From: Fereydounia khargensis
Taxonomy: Eukaryota > Basidiomycota > Ustilaginomycetes > Urocystidales > Fereydouniaceae
NCBI GenBank assembly: GCA_026413255.1
Contig: JAOCZO010000005.1
Span: 471,792-535,791 of the forward strand
DNA: 64,000 nucleotides
Direction: 5' to 3'
Shown here: positions 31,360-41,705 of the stretch, piece after piece
Layout of the letters: every line of letters begins with the position of its first letter
How positions within the stretch are numbered: position 1 is the first letter of the stretch
Notes under the pieces: model-generated
What the model saw: only the letters and a program-made list of their open reading frames with translations
What the model was told of the DNA's origin: nothing
Database searches by the model: none
Position numbers and translations under genes: made by a program

Positions 31360-32532
31360 ATGACAGTCGAGCTCGACACCTCCAAAACTTCCATCTCTTC
31401 GTCTGCCTGGGGCGCCGAGAGCGGTGTGCCCACAATCTCGTTGCACGACTTTGACGCGCGAAGAAACGAGATTATTCAAGAGCTGATGGCCGCATCAGAG
31501 AACATTGGCTTTTTCACCCTCACCAACCATGGAATCTCGGCAGAGGCAGTGGCGGATGCATTTGCTCTGTCCAAGGAATTCTTCGATCTGCCTGCAGAGA
31601 TAAAGGCAGAGACGCCCCTAAACGGCAAGAACATGGGCTGGGAGCAGAACGCTCAGGTTCGTCCGTCGACAGGTACTGCTGACCAGAAGGAGAGTCTGCA
31701 GCTCCAGTTTGCACGCATGGATGGTATGTGGCCATCAGAGGAGGCTGTTCCGGGGTTCAAGGAACGTGCTATAAAGTTCATGAATGCTGTGCAGGCGTGA
31801 GTTTTGCTTCATTCTTGCTCGAACAGAAAGATCTGATGCTGATGTATTCCTCTAGTCTCTCGGTCAAGGTGATGGAATGCTTCGCCGAAGGCCTTGGACT
31901 ACCACTGGATACCTTCACCACGGGTACTGTAGATCCTGGCGTTGGCGACTCGCAGTCCACGCTTCGTCTGCTACACTACCAAAGTATTGAGGGCAAGGAG
32001 TTTGGCTCTCACTTTTGGCGCGCCGGTGCCCATGCCGACTTTGACGTGCTGACCATGCTGTTCCAGCGTGATGGCGAAGGCGGTCTCGAGGTGTGCCCCG
32101 GCCGTGAGGTTGTGGGTGACTATGGTATGGGCAACACCTGGAGCCCGGTTGAGGCGCGCAGTGACAGGATCGTGTGCAACATTGGCGACCAGCTCATGCG
32201 ATGGAGCGACGATCGACTCAAATCCACCTATCACCGAGTCTGCCTCCCCAAGGAGGGACAACCAAAGGGACCTCGATACTCGATTGCCTTTTTCAACCAG
32301 GCTCGCTCGGATGTAGTCATCCAAGGCCCTAGAAGGAAGTATCCCCCCATTGTAAGTTTGAATTGCAAGTTGTGCCAATGATAGCTACGTTGCTGACCTG
32401 TCACTTGCCTAACAGACTGGTGCCGAATTCATCCAGCAGGCATTGGCCCGCAACGCTCTAGGTAACGCGCAAAAGGCTGCAGAGGCGACCAAGGCTGCTA
32501 CAGCACCTCCAAGTGCTCTTGTCACCGTTTGA
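31360..32532 (+). CDS. 2-oxoglutarate/Fe(II) oxygenase, isopenicillin-N-synthase-like, possible thymine-7-hydroxylase type (349 aa, three exons)
   Basis: Exons are 31360-31796, 31856-32351 and 32416-32532, with GT-AG borders and a closed frame. The N-terminal DIOX_N part contains VPTISLHDF and IGFFTLTNHGI. The catalytic part supplies the iron triad as HAD near residues 204-206 and the His of STYHRV near 270, and the 2-oxoglutarate Arg in PRYSIAFF near 284. The tail KYPPITGAEFI is common in the fungal group that contains thymine 7-hydroxylases, though other plant-like oxygenases share it. No signal peptide is visible, so it acts in the cytosol. It is divergent from the secreted deaminase and convergent with the phytase. 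Confidence 0.88.
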
Positions 32533-32761
32533 GTTACTGCGTGATCTACAGTAGGTCTGAATGACACTTGAATTCTCGTCCGATTTGTCTGCGCACCCGG
32601 TTTGTTTTAAGAATACCGATACTTTGTTTTCGCATTCAAAACACAAGGGGGTCAATGGGAGCAGGGGACGTATGACGAGAGTTCTTTTGGTCCAAACCTA
32701 TTGTAAGCACATCTATCTTCAATGACGTGGGAGTATCGAAAGTGAAAGAAATAAGAACACA

Positions 32762-34467
32762 TCACGGCACAGTGCCGTTCCTGACGGGGCCGGTGATGAT
32801 AAAGTCGGTCCCGTTCTTACCAAAGCAGGCCTTGTCAAAGTTTGCAGCCTCGAGTGCGTACTTTTGCTGGTAGCCGACAAAGTTCTTGAGGGGACAGAGA
32901 CCATTCTTGCTACCAGCACAGCCTTGAGCGCCATTGAGGGGAACCACGGCATCGTTGAGAACGGTGCGCAAATACTGGCTGGGCATTGCTGATGCGTTGT
33001 TCGGTGAGGAGCACTCGACGACCTCGAAAGCGAGACGAGCGGCGAACGGCGTGATGTTGCTGAGTATGAAGTGGCGGTTGGGGTCGGGCTTTCGTGGATC
33101 AAGATAATCGCCTACCACCTGAGTATAATTGAGCGCAGTGAGAACCGAGACGATAATGTCATCGTGGGTAAAGTCAAAGTAAAACTTCTGATCCAGCGGG
33201 AAGTAGACGTCGTCCGAGTCAAGCGTGGTGTTGCGGGTGGTGGCAGGGTCTTGCGATGTGAACGAAGTGTTGGTCAGTCGAGCAAGGAACTCCTGCACCC
33301 AACCAATGCCCTGAGCTCGACCGCTGGGCGACATGGCACCATAGTCACCCTGGAACTGGAGATCCAGATCGTATTCGAATCCCTCCCACTCGGCCTGGGT
33401 GAACAGGCCACAAAAGCTGCTGTAGCCCAGCGCAGCGGTTTCGTAGGCGCACAGAGCCTGCATACCATAGACAAGCTCGGTGGTGAGGTTGAGACCGGTC
33501 ACGTACGGTTGGAGGCGCTCAGTGGCGTCGGCAAGGTAGATCGGATCCCAAATCGGTCGTAGATAGTCGTCGCCCGGGGTGATGGTGTTGCTGTTATTGC
33601 AGGTGTCGTAGGAGGCCAGACTGTTGTTGAAGGTGTCGCTCTCAATGATGACTTCAAGGTTGATCTTGTCTGGGGCATCAAAGCCAAAGAAGCCAAGAGT
33701 GAAGTAACGAGCCGAGTCAAGCATGCGCGACTGGCTTGTGGTCCTGACGACGGGCTTGTGCACCTGCGTGGTTTCATTGTACAGCTCGCCATACCTGTAG
33801 TAGGCGTGGACTCCCGAGTCAAACAGCTGCTGCCTGCCGACGGGGACAAGTACCTCAGCGCCAAGCTCGTAGGACCAATCGTTGAGGAACGAGAGAGGGC
33901 CGGAGGCGCTGAAGTTGGACTCTGGGTTGGTGGTTCTGGATACGTTCCGGATCGCGGCCCCAAAGTAAGGAGCGCCTTCGGTCGCGGAGCTGGTAGGGTA
34001 TCGCGCTCCATGCCTATGCAGCAGATGAACCTGAGAGACTGTGCAGCTCTCGGGAAGAACGGCAGCCTGCTCTTGGAAGTCTGCAAAGAGGCGAGAAGAA
34101 AAGTAGGGGGACTAGGGTGCAATGAGAAGGGTAAGCGAGTGTCGAGCGCTGAGCAGTAGCAGAGAAAGAGGTTCCTCACCGTGTTTCCCAGGTTCTCAAA
34201 GATGTTGAAGGATCCAGCCTTGTCGTCCGTGGCGTTCCATCGAGTCTCAATGGGCCTGTTCCCCAGTGAGCCGTTGATACGGTCGCTGACAGCCAGGAAT
34301 GGTGCTTGGCCGGGGATCGTTTTGCCGGGGAAGCCAACGTCGGTGGGGAAAGCCCCAGCAGCGGAAACGTTCAGAGTGGATGTCGCTGCTAGCTCGGCAC
34401 CTCGAGGCAGCCAGGCGGCGCTGGTCAAGGCGGCCGCCAGAAGCGGGGTGACGAGCAGGGCGACCAT
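32762..34467 (-). CDS. secreted histidine acid phosphatase, phytase type (545 aa, two exons)
   Basis: Exon 1 is 34467-34180 and exon 2 is 34111-32762; the 68-nt intron has a GTGAGG donor and TAG acceptor (phase 0). The splice gives LGNTSPYFSSRLFADF followed by the catalytic motif RHGARYPT near residue 131, the hallmark of the family. The distal acid/base pair is the HD of FTHDDI near 413. A signal peptide begins MVALLVTPLLAAALTSAAWL. There are many N-x-S/T sites and about eight cysteines, as expected for a secreted glycoprotein. The enzyme should release phosphate from phytate and other phosphomonoesters outside the cell. The next downstream gene is convergent. Confidence 0.92.
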
Positions 34468-36242
34468 TCTTTCAAGGACGGGAAGGAAGAGGAGAGAGAT
34501 GAATGGTGGTTACCGACATAAAGCTCACCCGATGCGATGGGCTGAAAGGCTTTATAGTCATAAGCCATTGCGAAAGTTTGGGCGCACGATGCAGAGGAGC
34601 TGCACAGAAAGCTCGCTTAAGCTCGGGTGGCGGATGGAGGACCACCTCTCGGAGGGGAGTGTGGGCGATGTGGTCTTCAGTTTGGTATTTCTCTAAGCGA
34701 ATGTGCCGGGCCTGCGGGTCGCACGTGCCGGCGGTAGGAGTCGGCGGACGGTCGGAGCTGCAAATTGGCCGTCCAGAATGCCGTGCTTCGGGGCCGTGCC
34801 AGCCATGGTAAGTGCCCGATACAGTTAGCATACAGAACAGCTGCATGGAGCTATCCCGTATTTCTTTCCCGTCCCTTCTCTCGAATCCTTTGTTCCTTGC
34901 GCACGTGCTGCGGATTTTGACACTCATTGGCTGTGTAGAGAACAGCACGTTGTCCCCGCTTGTTTCTAGGCTGCTCTGTTCAAGGGAATACGGCCAATTT
35001 GACCCATGGAACCTCTGCATCTGCCTGTCTGAGTGGCGGATTGGCCAAGTTTGTGCCGGAAATGTGAGGGACAGCGGCCACGACGTAGTTCCTGAACTTG
35101 GTGAAAAGCTGGATGGCTTGAAATGTGGGACCGTCTTGAGTAGACTTGCCATCCAGCCCTAAGGTGGATGAAATCCCTCTTCAGATGCCGTTCACTTTGA
35201 GGCCCAATGGAGGGCTCCTGTGTATTTCAAGCTCTCATGGCCTCTATTGCAGGTAGCGGTCCTACCATTGAGGCCAAAGCTGCGCTGAAAGAGGCTGAGT
35301 ACCTCATCGTTGCAAAGCCTTGATGATCGCATTTCCCGCGATCCGTATCAAATGTAAAGCATTCCCGCCCAAGAAGAGCAAGGATACAGATCAACACGGT
35401 GCCTCGCACCGACCACATCGTAGCTGACCATTCACGACTCTTTCTTCAAATAGAATCGGTTCACTCTGTGGTTGCGTTGCACCTTCCTTGCCGGCCTCTG
35501 TCCTTATTGTGACACATGCCTCGGATGTGTGAAACCGGTCGCATGGGCTAAGAATCAACTTTTGATGCACAACCATAGAATTTCGCGTTGACATGTCGTC
35601 CGACTACAGCCCCGGCGGGCACTGACTGCAGCCCCGGTGGGTGGCCACATGGTTCTTTCCTGGCTCATCTTCCACGCCGCCGCGCCCTTCCGCTGCAAGT
35701 CGAGCTTTGGATCGGGGGATGAAACAAAAGAAGCATGTCACATGGACAAGGATTGACGAAGACAACCATTGCGCCTGCTGACTGAAGCTGTCGTTTTCAG
35801 CCATACCAGTTCTCATGGATACGAGACTCGGTCGCGAGGCGCATTGTACGCCGTAACAGTATTTTGCCGACGCCTTGGCATCGGTGAGCTCCGAGCTCAT
35901 TTGTGGTTGCAAAGCACGCGCCAACAATGAGCGAGCCGCCTTCCGCCGACGCGAAGTCTCAGCCCACACCACCACGCTCTCAGCTGCACCACAAGCACAA
36001 ACTAGGGAACGAACAGACATTTTGTACCATGCTTGATACTGTCAGGCGAGACGAGCACAAAGGTAGCTCAAGAGGCAAAGAAAAAAATATATATAGATAC
36101 TTTTTCCGCCGGCAAAAGGTCCTTCTATCCCATCTCCAAGTCTTTGAGGTGTTTCCACCCAGACATTTGCAAAGACATAGCCACTCAGCACAAACCGATG
36201 TCGAGCTTCTCTTCAGCTTTGCAAAGGCCAACAACTCTCATC
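34468..36242. other. intergenic with paired AGCCCCG elements and a nested hairpin
   Basis: About 1.8 kb lie between divergent starts of phytase and pectin lyase. No gene is supported. AGCCCCGG (CCGGGGCT on the other strand) occurs at 35608-35615 and 35630-35637, 22 bp apart, about 610-635 bp before the lyase start. A nested inverted repeat sits at 35238-35276 (TGGCCTC ... GAGGCCA with inner GGTAG/CTACC). Other open frames lack motifs. Confidence 0.4.
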
Positions 36243-37523
36243 ATGTTATCTCGCTACTTCCTCGTGAGCGTTATTTTCGCTGGCTTTTTGATCAACATAG
36301 CGATTGCAGCTCCCCGTACCCTTCAACCAAATACAAACGGTAGCTCCTACGTTACAGGTGCGGCACAAGGATACGCTGCCGGCGTGACCGGCGGAGGAAA
36401 CGCTCAAGGCGCAGTCCCCTCCTCGCTCAAGGAGTTGACTTCCTGGCTTGCGGACAACGAGCCTCGAACTATCCTGATTGACCGAACATTCGATTATCGC
36501 AATAGTGAAGGTGTCTGTCAGGACTGCCCTGGTTGCGCACCTCCGGCGGTGAAGAAGTGTGGGAACAAGGCGCAGCTTGCCATTGCAGTGTCAACCGGTT
36601 GGTGCGATCCATGGCCAAAGGCGAAGGTCACCTACGATAAGGCTGGAACAAGTGGTCTCAAAGTAGGATCAAACAAGTCAATCATTGGGATCAGCAAGGA
36701 TGCTGCCATCATCGGGAAAGGTCTCAACATTGACGGTGGTGCGGACAACATCATCGTTCAAGGCATTCTTTTGGGCCACATCAACGATGCTCTTGTTTGG
36801 GGTGGCGACATTTTCAACTGCCAGCAAGGAGGGAAGGTGTGGGTCGATCACGTCACTTTTTACCGAACTGGCCGCCAATTCTTGCGAACTGGCGGCAAAG
36901 GCTGCACGATGACTATCTCAAACTGTCTCTTTGATGGAGAAGCTCAATACTCAGAAGCATGCAACGGTCATCACTATTGGGGCATCTTTTTCAACGCCGG
37001 CACTCCTGCAGACAACGTGATGCTCTCAGCAAACACATTCACTATGTTTTCTGGTCGTCTGCCAAAGCTCAACGGTAACGCCGGAACGTTTTCAAGCTAC
37101 CTCTTCTCCGGAAACCTGTTCTCCGACGTCGAAGGTCACGCAGTCGAGATAATGACCGAAGTCAATAACGTTGAAGCGATCTTTGAGGGCAACATCTTTG
37201 AAAAGGTTGAGACTATCATTGACGTTTCAAAAGGTGACAAATATGATGGTGTTTGGATTCCGACCACTTCGCAAGAGGCTCTTCTTTGTCAAAATGCGCT
37301 CGGCCGTCCGTGCCAACTCAACAAGCTCATCGATAGCAAGAAGCCTCCCATCCCCAAGAACGGACCTTCGCACTTTAAGAAACCTCCAGGCTCTGGTGCG
37401 GTCATTAGCGATTACGGCAACAACGACATTCTAGCGAACTCGGGAAGGGACGCTTTGTTCGGCGGTAACGGTGGAGCCTTTTCCCACCGCCAGAACTCGC
37501 AGGGAAACTACGGTAACCATTGA
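36243..37523 (+). CDS. secreted pectin lyase, polysaccharide lyase family 1 (426 aa)
   Basis: I start at MLSRYFLVSVIFAGFLINIA, which is a signal peptide; upstream in-frame Mets give none. The mature enzyme has the right-handed beta-helix composition and the PL1 core sequence, including VWVDHVTFYRTGRQFLRTG around the WVDH segment, and the cysteines CxxCxGC near residue 97. Gly/Asn-rich runs and a C-terminal Gly-rich tail of about 30 residues follow. The family cleaves methyl-esterified pectin by beta-elimination, loosening plant cell walls. I saw no intron and no loss of conserved residues, so the enzyme is probably functional. It stands alone between the phytase and effector regions. Confidence 0.88.
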   Translation: MLSRYFLVSVIFAGFLINIAIAAPRTLQPNTNGSSYVTGAAQGYAAGVTGGGNAQGAVPSSLKELTSWLADNEPRTILIDRTFDYRNSEGVCQDCPGCAPPAVKKCGNKAQLAIAVSTGWCDPWPKAKVTYDKAGTSGLKVGSNKSIIGISKDAAIIGKGLNIDGGADNIIVQGILLGHINDALVWGGDIFNCQQGGKVWVDHVTFYRTGRQFLRTGGKGCTMTISNCLFDGEAQYSEACNGHHYWGIFFNAGTPADNVMLSANTFTMFSGRLPKLNGNAGTFSSYLFSGNLFSDVEGHAVEIMTEVNNVEAIFEGNIFEKVETIIDVSKGDKYDGVWIPTTSQEALLCQNALGRPCQLNKLIDSKKPPIPKNGPSHFKKPPGSGAVISDYGNNDILANSGRDALFGGNGGAFSHRQNSQGNYGNH

Positions 37524-38548
37524 CCACCTGAATTACCTCAGCAGACCTGAGAAGCGCCATCTCCTGTTCGACTCCTAAAAGTGGTGTGACGTTGCTTCAC
37601 CGTACCTTTGACTTTGAAGCCCTTTTGTTTTCGCTACGCCCTTTTCTTCCCCCATTCTCTCCCTCCATGTATCCTTTCCCATCAGATCAATTGAGCTTTT
37701 CAATTCTGTATGATAAGTGAAGCTTCTCTGTCGAGTCTTGTGCGAGCACCACTAGCGATTTGATGGCTCCTAATCTCTTACGATTGCCGGTCAGAGCTGA
37801 GACGACTGAGGGAGTCTTCGAACGCGATCAGTTACCCCATTCCGTTCTAGGATGCCACGGAGTCGGACTAATGCTCGGGACTTGACTTGCTACTTGGCGC
37901 TAGCACGGCTCATCGATTCGGCGCTTCTGCTCGCTATTCTTTTCTTCAGGGCTGGATTGGTTACATGATACTGTGCTAACGAGCGGCACTGTCGCATAAC
38001 GCTGAGAGAAAAAAGGAATGGGCGAGTCCCGCACAAGCAAGTTGCACATTGCCTTGCCGCTGTTGTTAAGAGTATTGCGCTTGTACTGATCCGTCTCCGG
38101 GCCGTGGCCTGCTTCATTCGGGGCTTTGCTTCAGGGTGCTTGTTTGACGACCCATGTCTTTGCCGAATTACTCCGGGGCTGGCCTTGTCACAGACGACCT
38201 AAGCGGGTGGCGGGACTCCCTTCAACCTGGCATCGGGGCTAAATACGGGGCGATACGTGGGTTTCTTTGCCAAACCGAAGGCGTCATTCGGCCGAATAAT
38301 GTGCAACACACTGTAGGTTTCTTCCGACCTGTCCTGATGCCCGTTGAGAAAACGAAACGAACTTTGACCTCTCGAGCGTTCCCGCCTGAAATGAGCAGCG
38401 CAACAAGGATAAAAGGGCAAGTCAGGGAAGGCTCGGTTCGCCTCTGTAGGAAATATCATTGCATTACCCTCCGCACACAGTACGTGCACGCATAACTGCT
38501 CATCTTACCAGAAACGATAAGCCTTCAAACTCTCAACCATCAGCAAGG
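37524..38548. other. intergenic with CGGGGCT motifs upstream of a broken secreted-protein copy
   Basis: No gene is supported. The CGGGGCT motif occurs at 38119-38125, 38174-38180 and 38234-38240, with a variant at 38246-38252, much as before the intact relative at 25797. This suggests that the upstream region was duplicated together with exon 1. Confidence 0.4.
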
Positions 38549-38842
38549 ATGTGAGCTACTTTCCAGAGATTTGTCCCTTTCACCATCTTCAGCATCACTT
38601 TCACCATGATCAATGGAAATCCTACTTTGGCTCGAGCCTTACTCAAGAGAGACGCTGGACCTGTGCCAGTTCTTGTGCCTCCCCCTGGTGTTTCAACCTG
38701 CACCTACACTGCTGAGGATGGAATTCAGCTTGTCGACTTGGGCTTTGCCACGGACCCCAATGAGCCCAACAGACCAGTTGGCAAATATTTCCAAGTCGTC
38801 GGCTTTGCATGTACAGTACAGTACTGTGCAAACGGTATGTGA
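38549..38842 (+). pseudogene. truncated copy of the 25797-26710 secreted protein, stop at codon 2
   Basis: This matches exon 1 of the 252-aa secreted protein. The ancestral start at 38549 is followed at once by TGA, where the intact copy has TGG (Trp); the rest of the exon stays in frame. Shared landmarks are the KRD site, PTGVxxC/PPGVSTC, the TMDPxExNxPxxKYxxxVGFA core (FATDPNEPNRPVGKYFQVVG here) and the position of the first intron. The copy then diverges into a palindromic TGTACAGTACAGTACTGTGCA stretch and ends at a TGA. Exons 2 and 3 are not found downstream. A shorter product could start at 38606, but it would lack a normal signal peptide. I read it as a dead partial duplicate. Confidence 0.7.
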
Positions 38843-38983
38843 TGTTTTCTTTGCTTGTTTTTTGCGGTGCTCATTCATGAACAGGGAGGCTTCCGCTAGC
38901 CGATGAGTCAGCAGTCTTGTATGATCCTTTCAGCCGGAGCAGTCAATGGTTTAACACTGCGGATGCAAAGCAAAGGAAAGAGG

Positions 38984-39005
38984 GAGAGAGAGAGAGAGAG
39001 AGAGA
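38984..39005. repeat. (GA)n microsatellite
   Basis: An uninterrupted GA tract of about 10 units, 140 bp after the truncated gene copy and about 100 bp before the stop of the first effector-like gene. Confidence 0.9.
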
Positions 39006-39107
39006 CGGAAGGCCGCATTTGGAAAGTAGGCAAGTGGAAACCGTAGTCTTGATCCACAACTTCCCTGGTCGAGCTTCTCAAAGCGTGTCCTTTGTCGGTC
39101 TTCAGGC

Positions 39108-39668
39108 TTACATTAGGTTCTGAGCCCTTATCAGGTGAGTTGAAGTCAAATGCTCTAGAGCCGTCAGACATCCTACCATTCTCTGGAAGTATGACTTCTG
39201 GCCTGCAACAAGTGCGGAGTCAAGGTTGGGCCATGTCCGGATTTGGGCCGCAGTGTGTTGCATGTTGTCAAGAACGCGAACCATCTCGTGCAGCGACAAC
39301 CACAAGAGCCTCCAAGCAGGTTCTGCATCTGGGTTGGCATCAAATTCGTGCGCAAGATTCCTTACTCGATTGATCTTCATGAAATCGCCAGGCAAATTGT
39401 ATTCCCATGACAGATCAGTTCCATAACCAGAAACGTTGCGGACATTTCTGCGCAGGAATGCAATCTGGGATTCGACAATTGACTTCTTAGCGAGGATGTC
39501 TGCGTCACTCCATGATGCCAATAGTGTTTCCGGATAAATGGACATGGTACTTCCCATCAAGGTGTCGGCATTCGTGAGCATTTGACCAGGACTCTGACAA
39601 ACAGCCGATCGGCCAAAGATCAGGAACATGGTTGCAAAGAGGGATAAGACTGAATGGAGGCGATGCAT
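39108..39668 (-). CDS. small secreted protein, effector-array member 1 (186 aa)
   Basis: A single-exon protein with signal peptide MHRLHSVLSLFATMFLIFGR. The mature part is predicted mostly helical. Shared with three downstream neighbours are a Trp then a basic RK/KK segment (here ILAKKSIVESQIAFLRRNVR), a central RVRNLAHEF, a Trp/Leu-rich RLLWLSLHEMVRVLDNM, and an end FQRMVGCLTALEHLTS. No enzyme motif or disulfide pattern is obvious. It is closest to member 2, with which it aligns without gaps around the frameshift. The family is unknown to me. The tandem, secreted and diverged layout is typical of smut effector clusters. Confidence 0.78.
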   Translation of the reverse strand: MHRLHSVLSLFATMFLIFGRSAVCQSPGQMLTNADTLMGSTMSIYPETLLASWSDADILAKKSIVESQIAFLRRNVRNVSGYGTDLSWEYNLPGDFMKINRVRNLAHEFDANPDAEPAWRLLWLSLHEMVRVLDNMQHTAAQIRTWPNLDSALVAGQKSYFQRMVGCLTALEHLTSTHLIRAQNLM

Positions 39669-40021
39669 GTTTAACTTGAGCGAGTCGATTGGAATGATGG
39701 GACCCAGAGTGTCAATAAAGTGGATGAAGGGGTTTCATGATGGCTGTATTTATTCGTGACATTGCAGACTCTAGTGCCACTGAGAGTTGATGCCGTCTCT
39801 TTTTTCTTTTGACGTTCAAGTTCACACAGGACAGCCTTGCAGCCACAACACAAGATAGTTTCGGAAGCTACTGCATGCAACTCTTTATCGATTGGCGCTC
39901 TCGGATGGATGGAAACCGAGCAAGTTTCAACTGGCTTTTCTAGAAAGCGTAAAGGTGTACTCGTAAGGCTCTTTCCAGAGCCACTCGGATCAGAAGATCT
40001 GATCCGGGTCTAGGAGGGGAA
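39669..40021. other. intergenic spacer in effector array
   Basis: A spacer of 353 bp on the promoter side of member 1. It holds no gene. A palindrome gatcagaagatctgatc lies at about 39987-40003. Confidence 0.5.
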
Positions 40022-40698
40022 CTATTTATGGACCCTTACCAGGTGGATTGCAGTAGCTTGTTCGAGCGCAGATAGACACGCAACTAGTGTCTGGAAGTAA
40101 GCCTTTTTGCGCGCAACAAAGTCGCGATCGACCAATCTCATGTCGCCCTTGAAGCCGTCAATCAGCTTTCGCCTATGATCGAGCGTCATTGGAATGTGGG
40201 GATCGATGGACTGCTCAAATCGTTCCAAGTGAGTCTTTCTCTTTCCTCTCCACATTGGAGAAAACTTTTCCTGGGTTTCTGCTTGGACTTTCAGCATGTC
40301 GTCAAGGATATTGACCATCTTGTGCAGTGACAACCATAAGGGTCTCCAAGCAGGGCTCAAATCCGGGTGAGCATCAAATTTAATAGCAAGCTGCCTCACT
40401 TGTTCCTTCTCCTCCGACCCATCCTGTCCGCTAGGGCCTCGCGGAATTACGACTCCGTAGGTAGCAATGTCGGGTAGATTTCTTTGAAGGTATATTATGT
40501 CAGCTTTGACCTCTTTTTTTTGTCCAAAATTTTTGCCGTGTTCCAAGCATTCAAGGTCCTGGATGGTGGAAATGACATGACTGCATCCATTAGGGTGCTG
40601 ACATTTGCTAGCGTTCTCCCTGGCTGACGGACAGTCAAGGGGCCGGAGACCAGCAACAGGATTGCAAGGAGGACAAGAGATGAATGCAGCAATTGCAT
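40022..40698 (-). pseudogene. small secreted protein, array member 2, disrupted by a 1-nt frameshift
   Basis: The start at 40698 gives a signal peptide (MQLLHSSLVLLAILLLVSGP). The reading frame breaks in a run of eight A (plus-strand T8 at 40514-40521). The upstream frame then ends after KKKRSKLT, while a second frame carries on to the stop at 40022-40024. Compared with member 1, the expected run is nine A, so one base is missing. The second half keeps the family pattern (VRQLAIKFDAH, RPLWLSLHKMVNILDDM, FQTLVACLSALEQATA) and has about 42 extra residues between LDDM and YFQ. Sequencing error, recent inactivation or programmed frameshifting are all possible. No restored product is given. Confidence 0.7.
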
Positions 40699-41195
40699 GT
40701 TTGCGAAATTGATTTCAATGCTGTACTGCACTGTAGAATGATAGACTTGTGAAGAGCAAATGCGTGGCGAAGGAATTCACAAAAGAAAAGAAAATGACTT
40801 TATACCTGATGTCACAAGGCTCGAAAGCCATTTGATAAAAGAAAGAGCCAACTCCCTCCCTGATTTCTTGTTTAGCGTAGCTCAAGGATTCAGTGGCGTG
40901 AGGATGAACTTGCTTTAAAATTATGAGTCTTATCGATCGATTCTTTCGCAATCGCACAGCTGGCATTCACCAGGAAAGACTACTGGTTCTGATGACGATG
41001 CTTTGCCGTGAGTCTTGCTGTGGCTTTTGGAGGAGGCTCTTTGAAGTCAAAGGGGGAACACAATGAACACGTTCGATTTCAGATTTAAGCGCTTTTGCTA
41101 GAAAGACATTTGGGGGAATGGATGCTAGCCTTTGTCGAAGCGACTTCATCAGAATCTCGCTTCTTCAGAGCCTACAGTACCATACAGTACAAGGC
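40699..41195. other. intergenic spacer in effector array
   Basis: A spacer of 497 bp with no gene recognised. The right end has repeated acagtac elements at about 41173-41210 next to the stop of member 3. Confidence 0.5.
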
Positions 41196-41705
41196 CTACA
41201 GTACAATAGAGTGAAGCGCTTCCTCAGTAGCAACAAGCCTCTTGAAGGCTTCAAACCCAATTCCTGCGTTGCTCATTGCATCTGCCCATGTGAATGCCAT
41301 GCGATTGAGAGCCTGCAAACGCTCGTTCGAGATCGACCAGAGGACTCTGTTCCTTTCCAGTTTTTCTGAGGCCAGCCCGTACTCGTGTGCCAGATTTCTG
41401 ACATTACGTAGCTCTATACTGTCATTCGGCATCATAAAGTGGCGAGGAAATGGCCCTCTTCGTCCATTCGGATTGTCGTGCTCGATCGCACGGATCGTCC
41501 TCTCGACCGATCTTTTGCGTCGATCAATCATAGTTGTTGTCCACATCTGGAAAATCTCTCCAGAGGGCTTTGCCATTGTCGCTCGAAATTGTTGTTCGGC
41601 TGCTCTGGCCTTTGCGTTCGGGTCGGCACAAGCCACAAGAGCAACTAAGAGTTGGCAAGGGCTCAGAAGGGTAAGAGTGACTGTGAATGATCGCAGGAGA
41701 CGCAT
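41196..41705 (-). CDS. small secreted protein, effector-array member 3 (169 aa)
   Basis: The frame extends to 41747, but I start at the Met at 41705, which gives signal peptide MRLLRSFTVTLTLLSPCQLL. The mature protein of about 145 residues is basic and helical. Family landmarks are MWTTTMIDRRKRSVERTIRA, LRNVRNLAHEYG, NRVLWSISNERLQALNRM and the end FKRLVATEEAL. It is closest to member 4, with which it shares the MR-LRSF start and the WT-RRK segment. No enzyme motif is seen. Its role is unknown; a secreted host-acting factor is inferred. Confidence 0.75.
   Translation of the reverse strand: MRLLRSFTVTLTLLSPCQLLVALVACADPNAKARAAEQQFRATMAKPSGEIFQMWTTTMIDRRKRSVERTIRAIEHDNPNGRRGPFPRHFMMPNDSIELRNVRNLAHEYGLASEKLERNRVLWSISNERLQALNRMAFTWADAMSNAGIGFEAFKRLVATEEALHSIVL

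Noticed and set aside
33499-34467. 322-aa frame reading through the phytase intron
   Set aside because: It leaves the family frame after exon 1. The TAG acceptor at 34112 restores SPYFSS and the RHGARYPT active site.
34472-35152. 226-aa minus-strand frame upstream of the phytase
   Set aside because: No signal peptide, domain or splice consensus. It overlaps the phytase promoter and has mixed low-quality composition.
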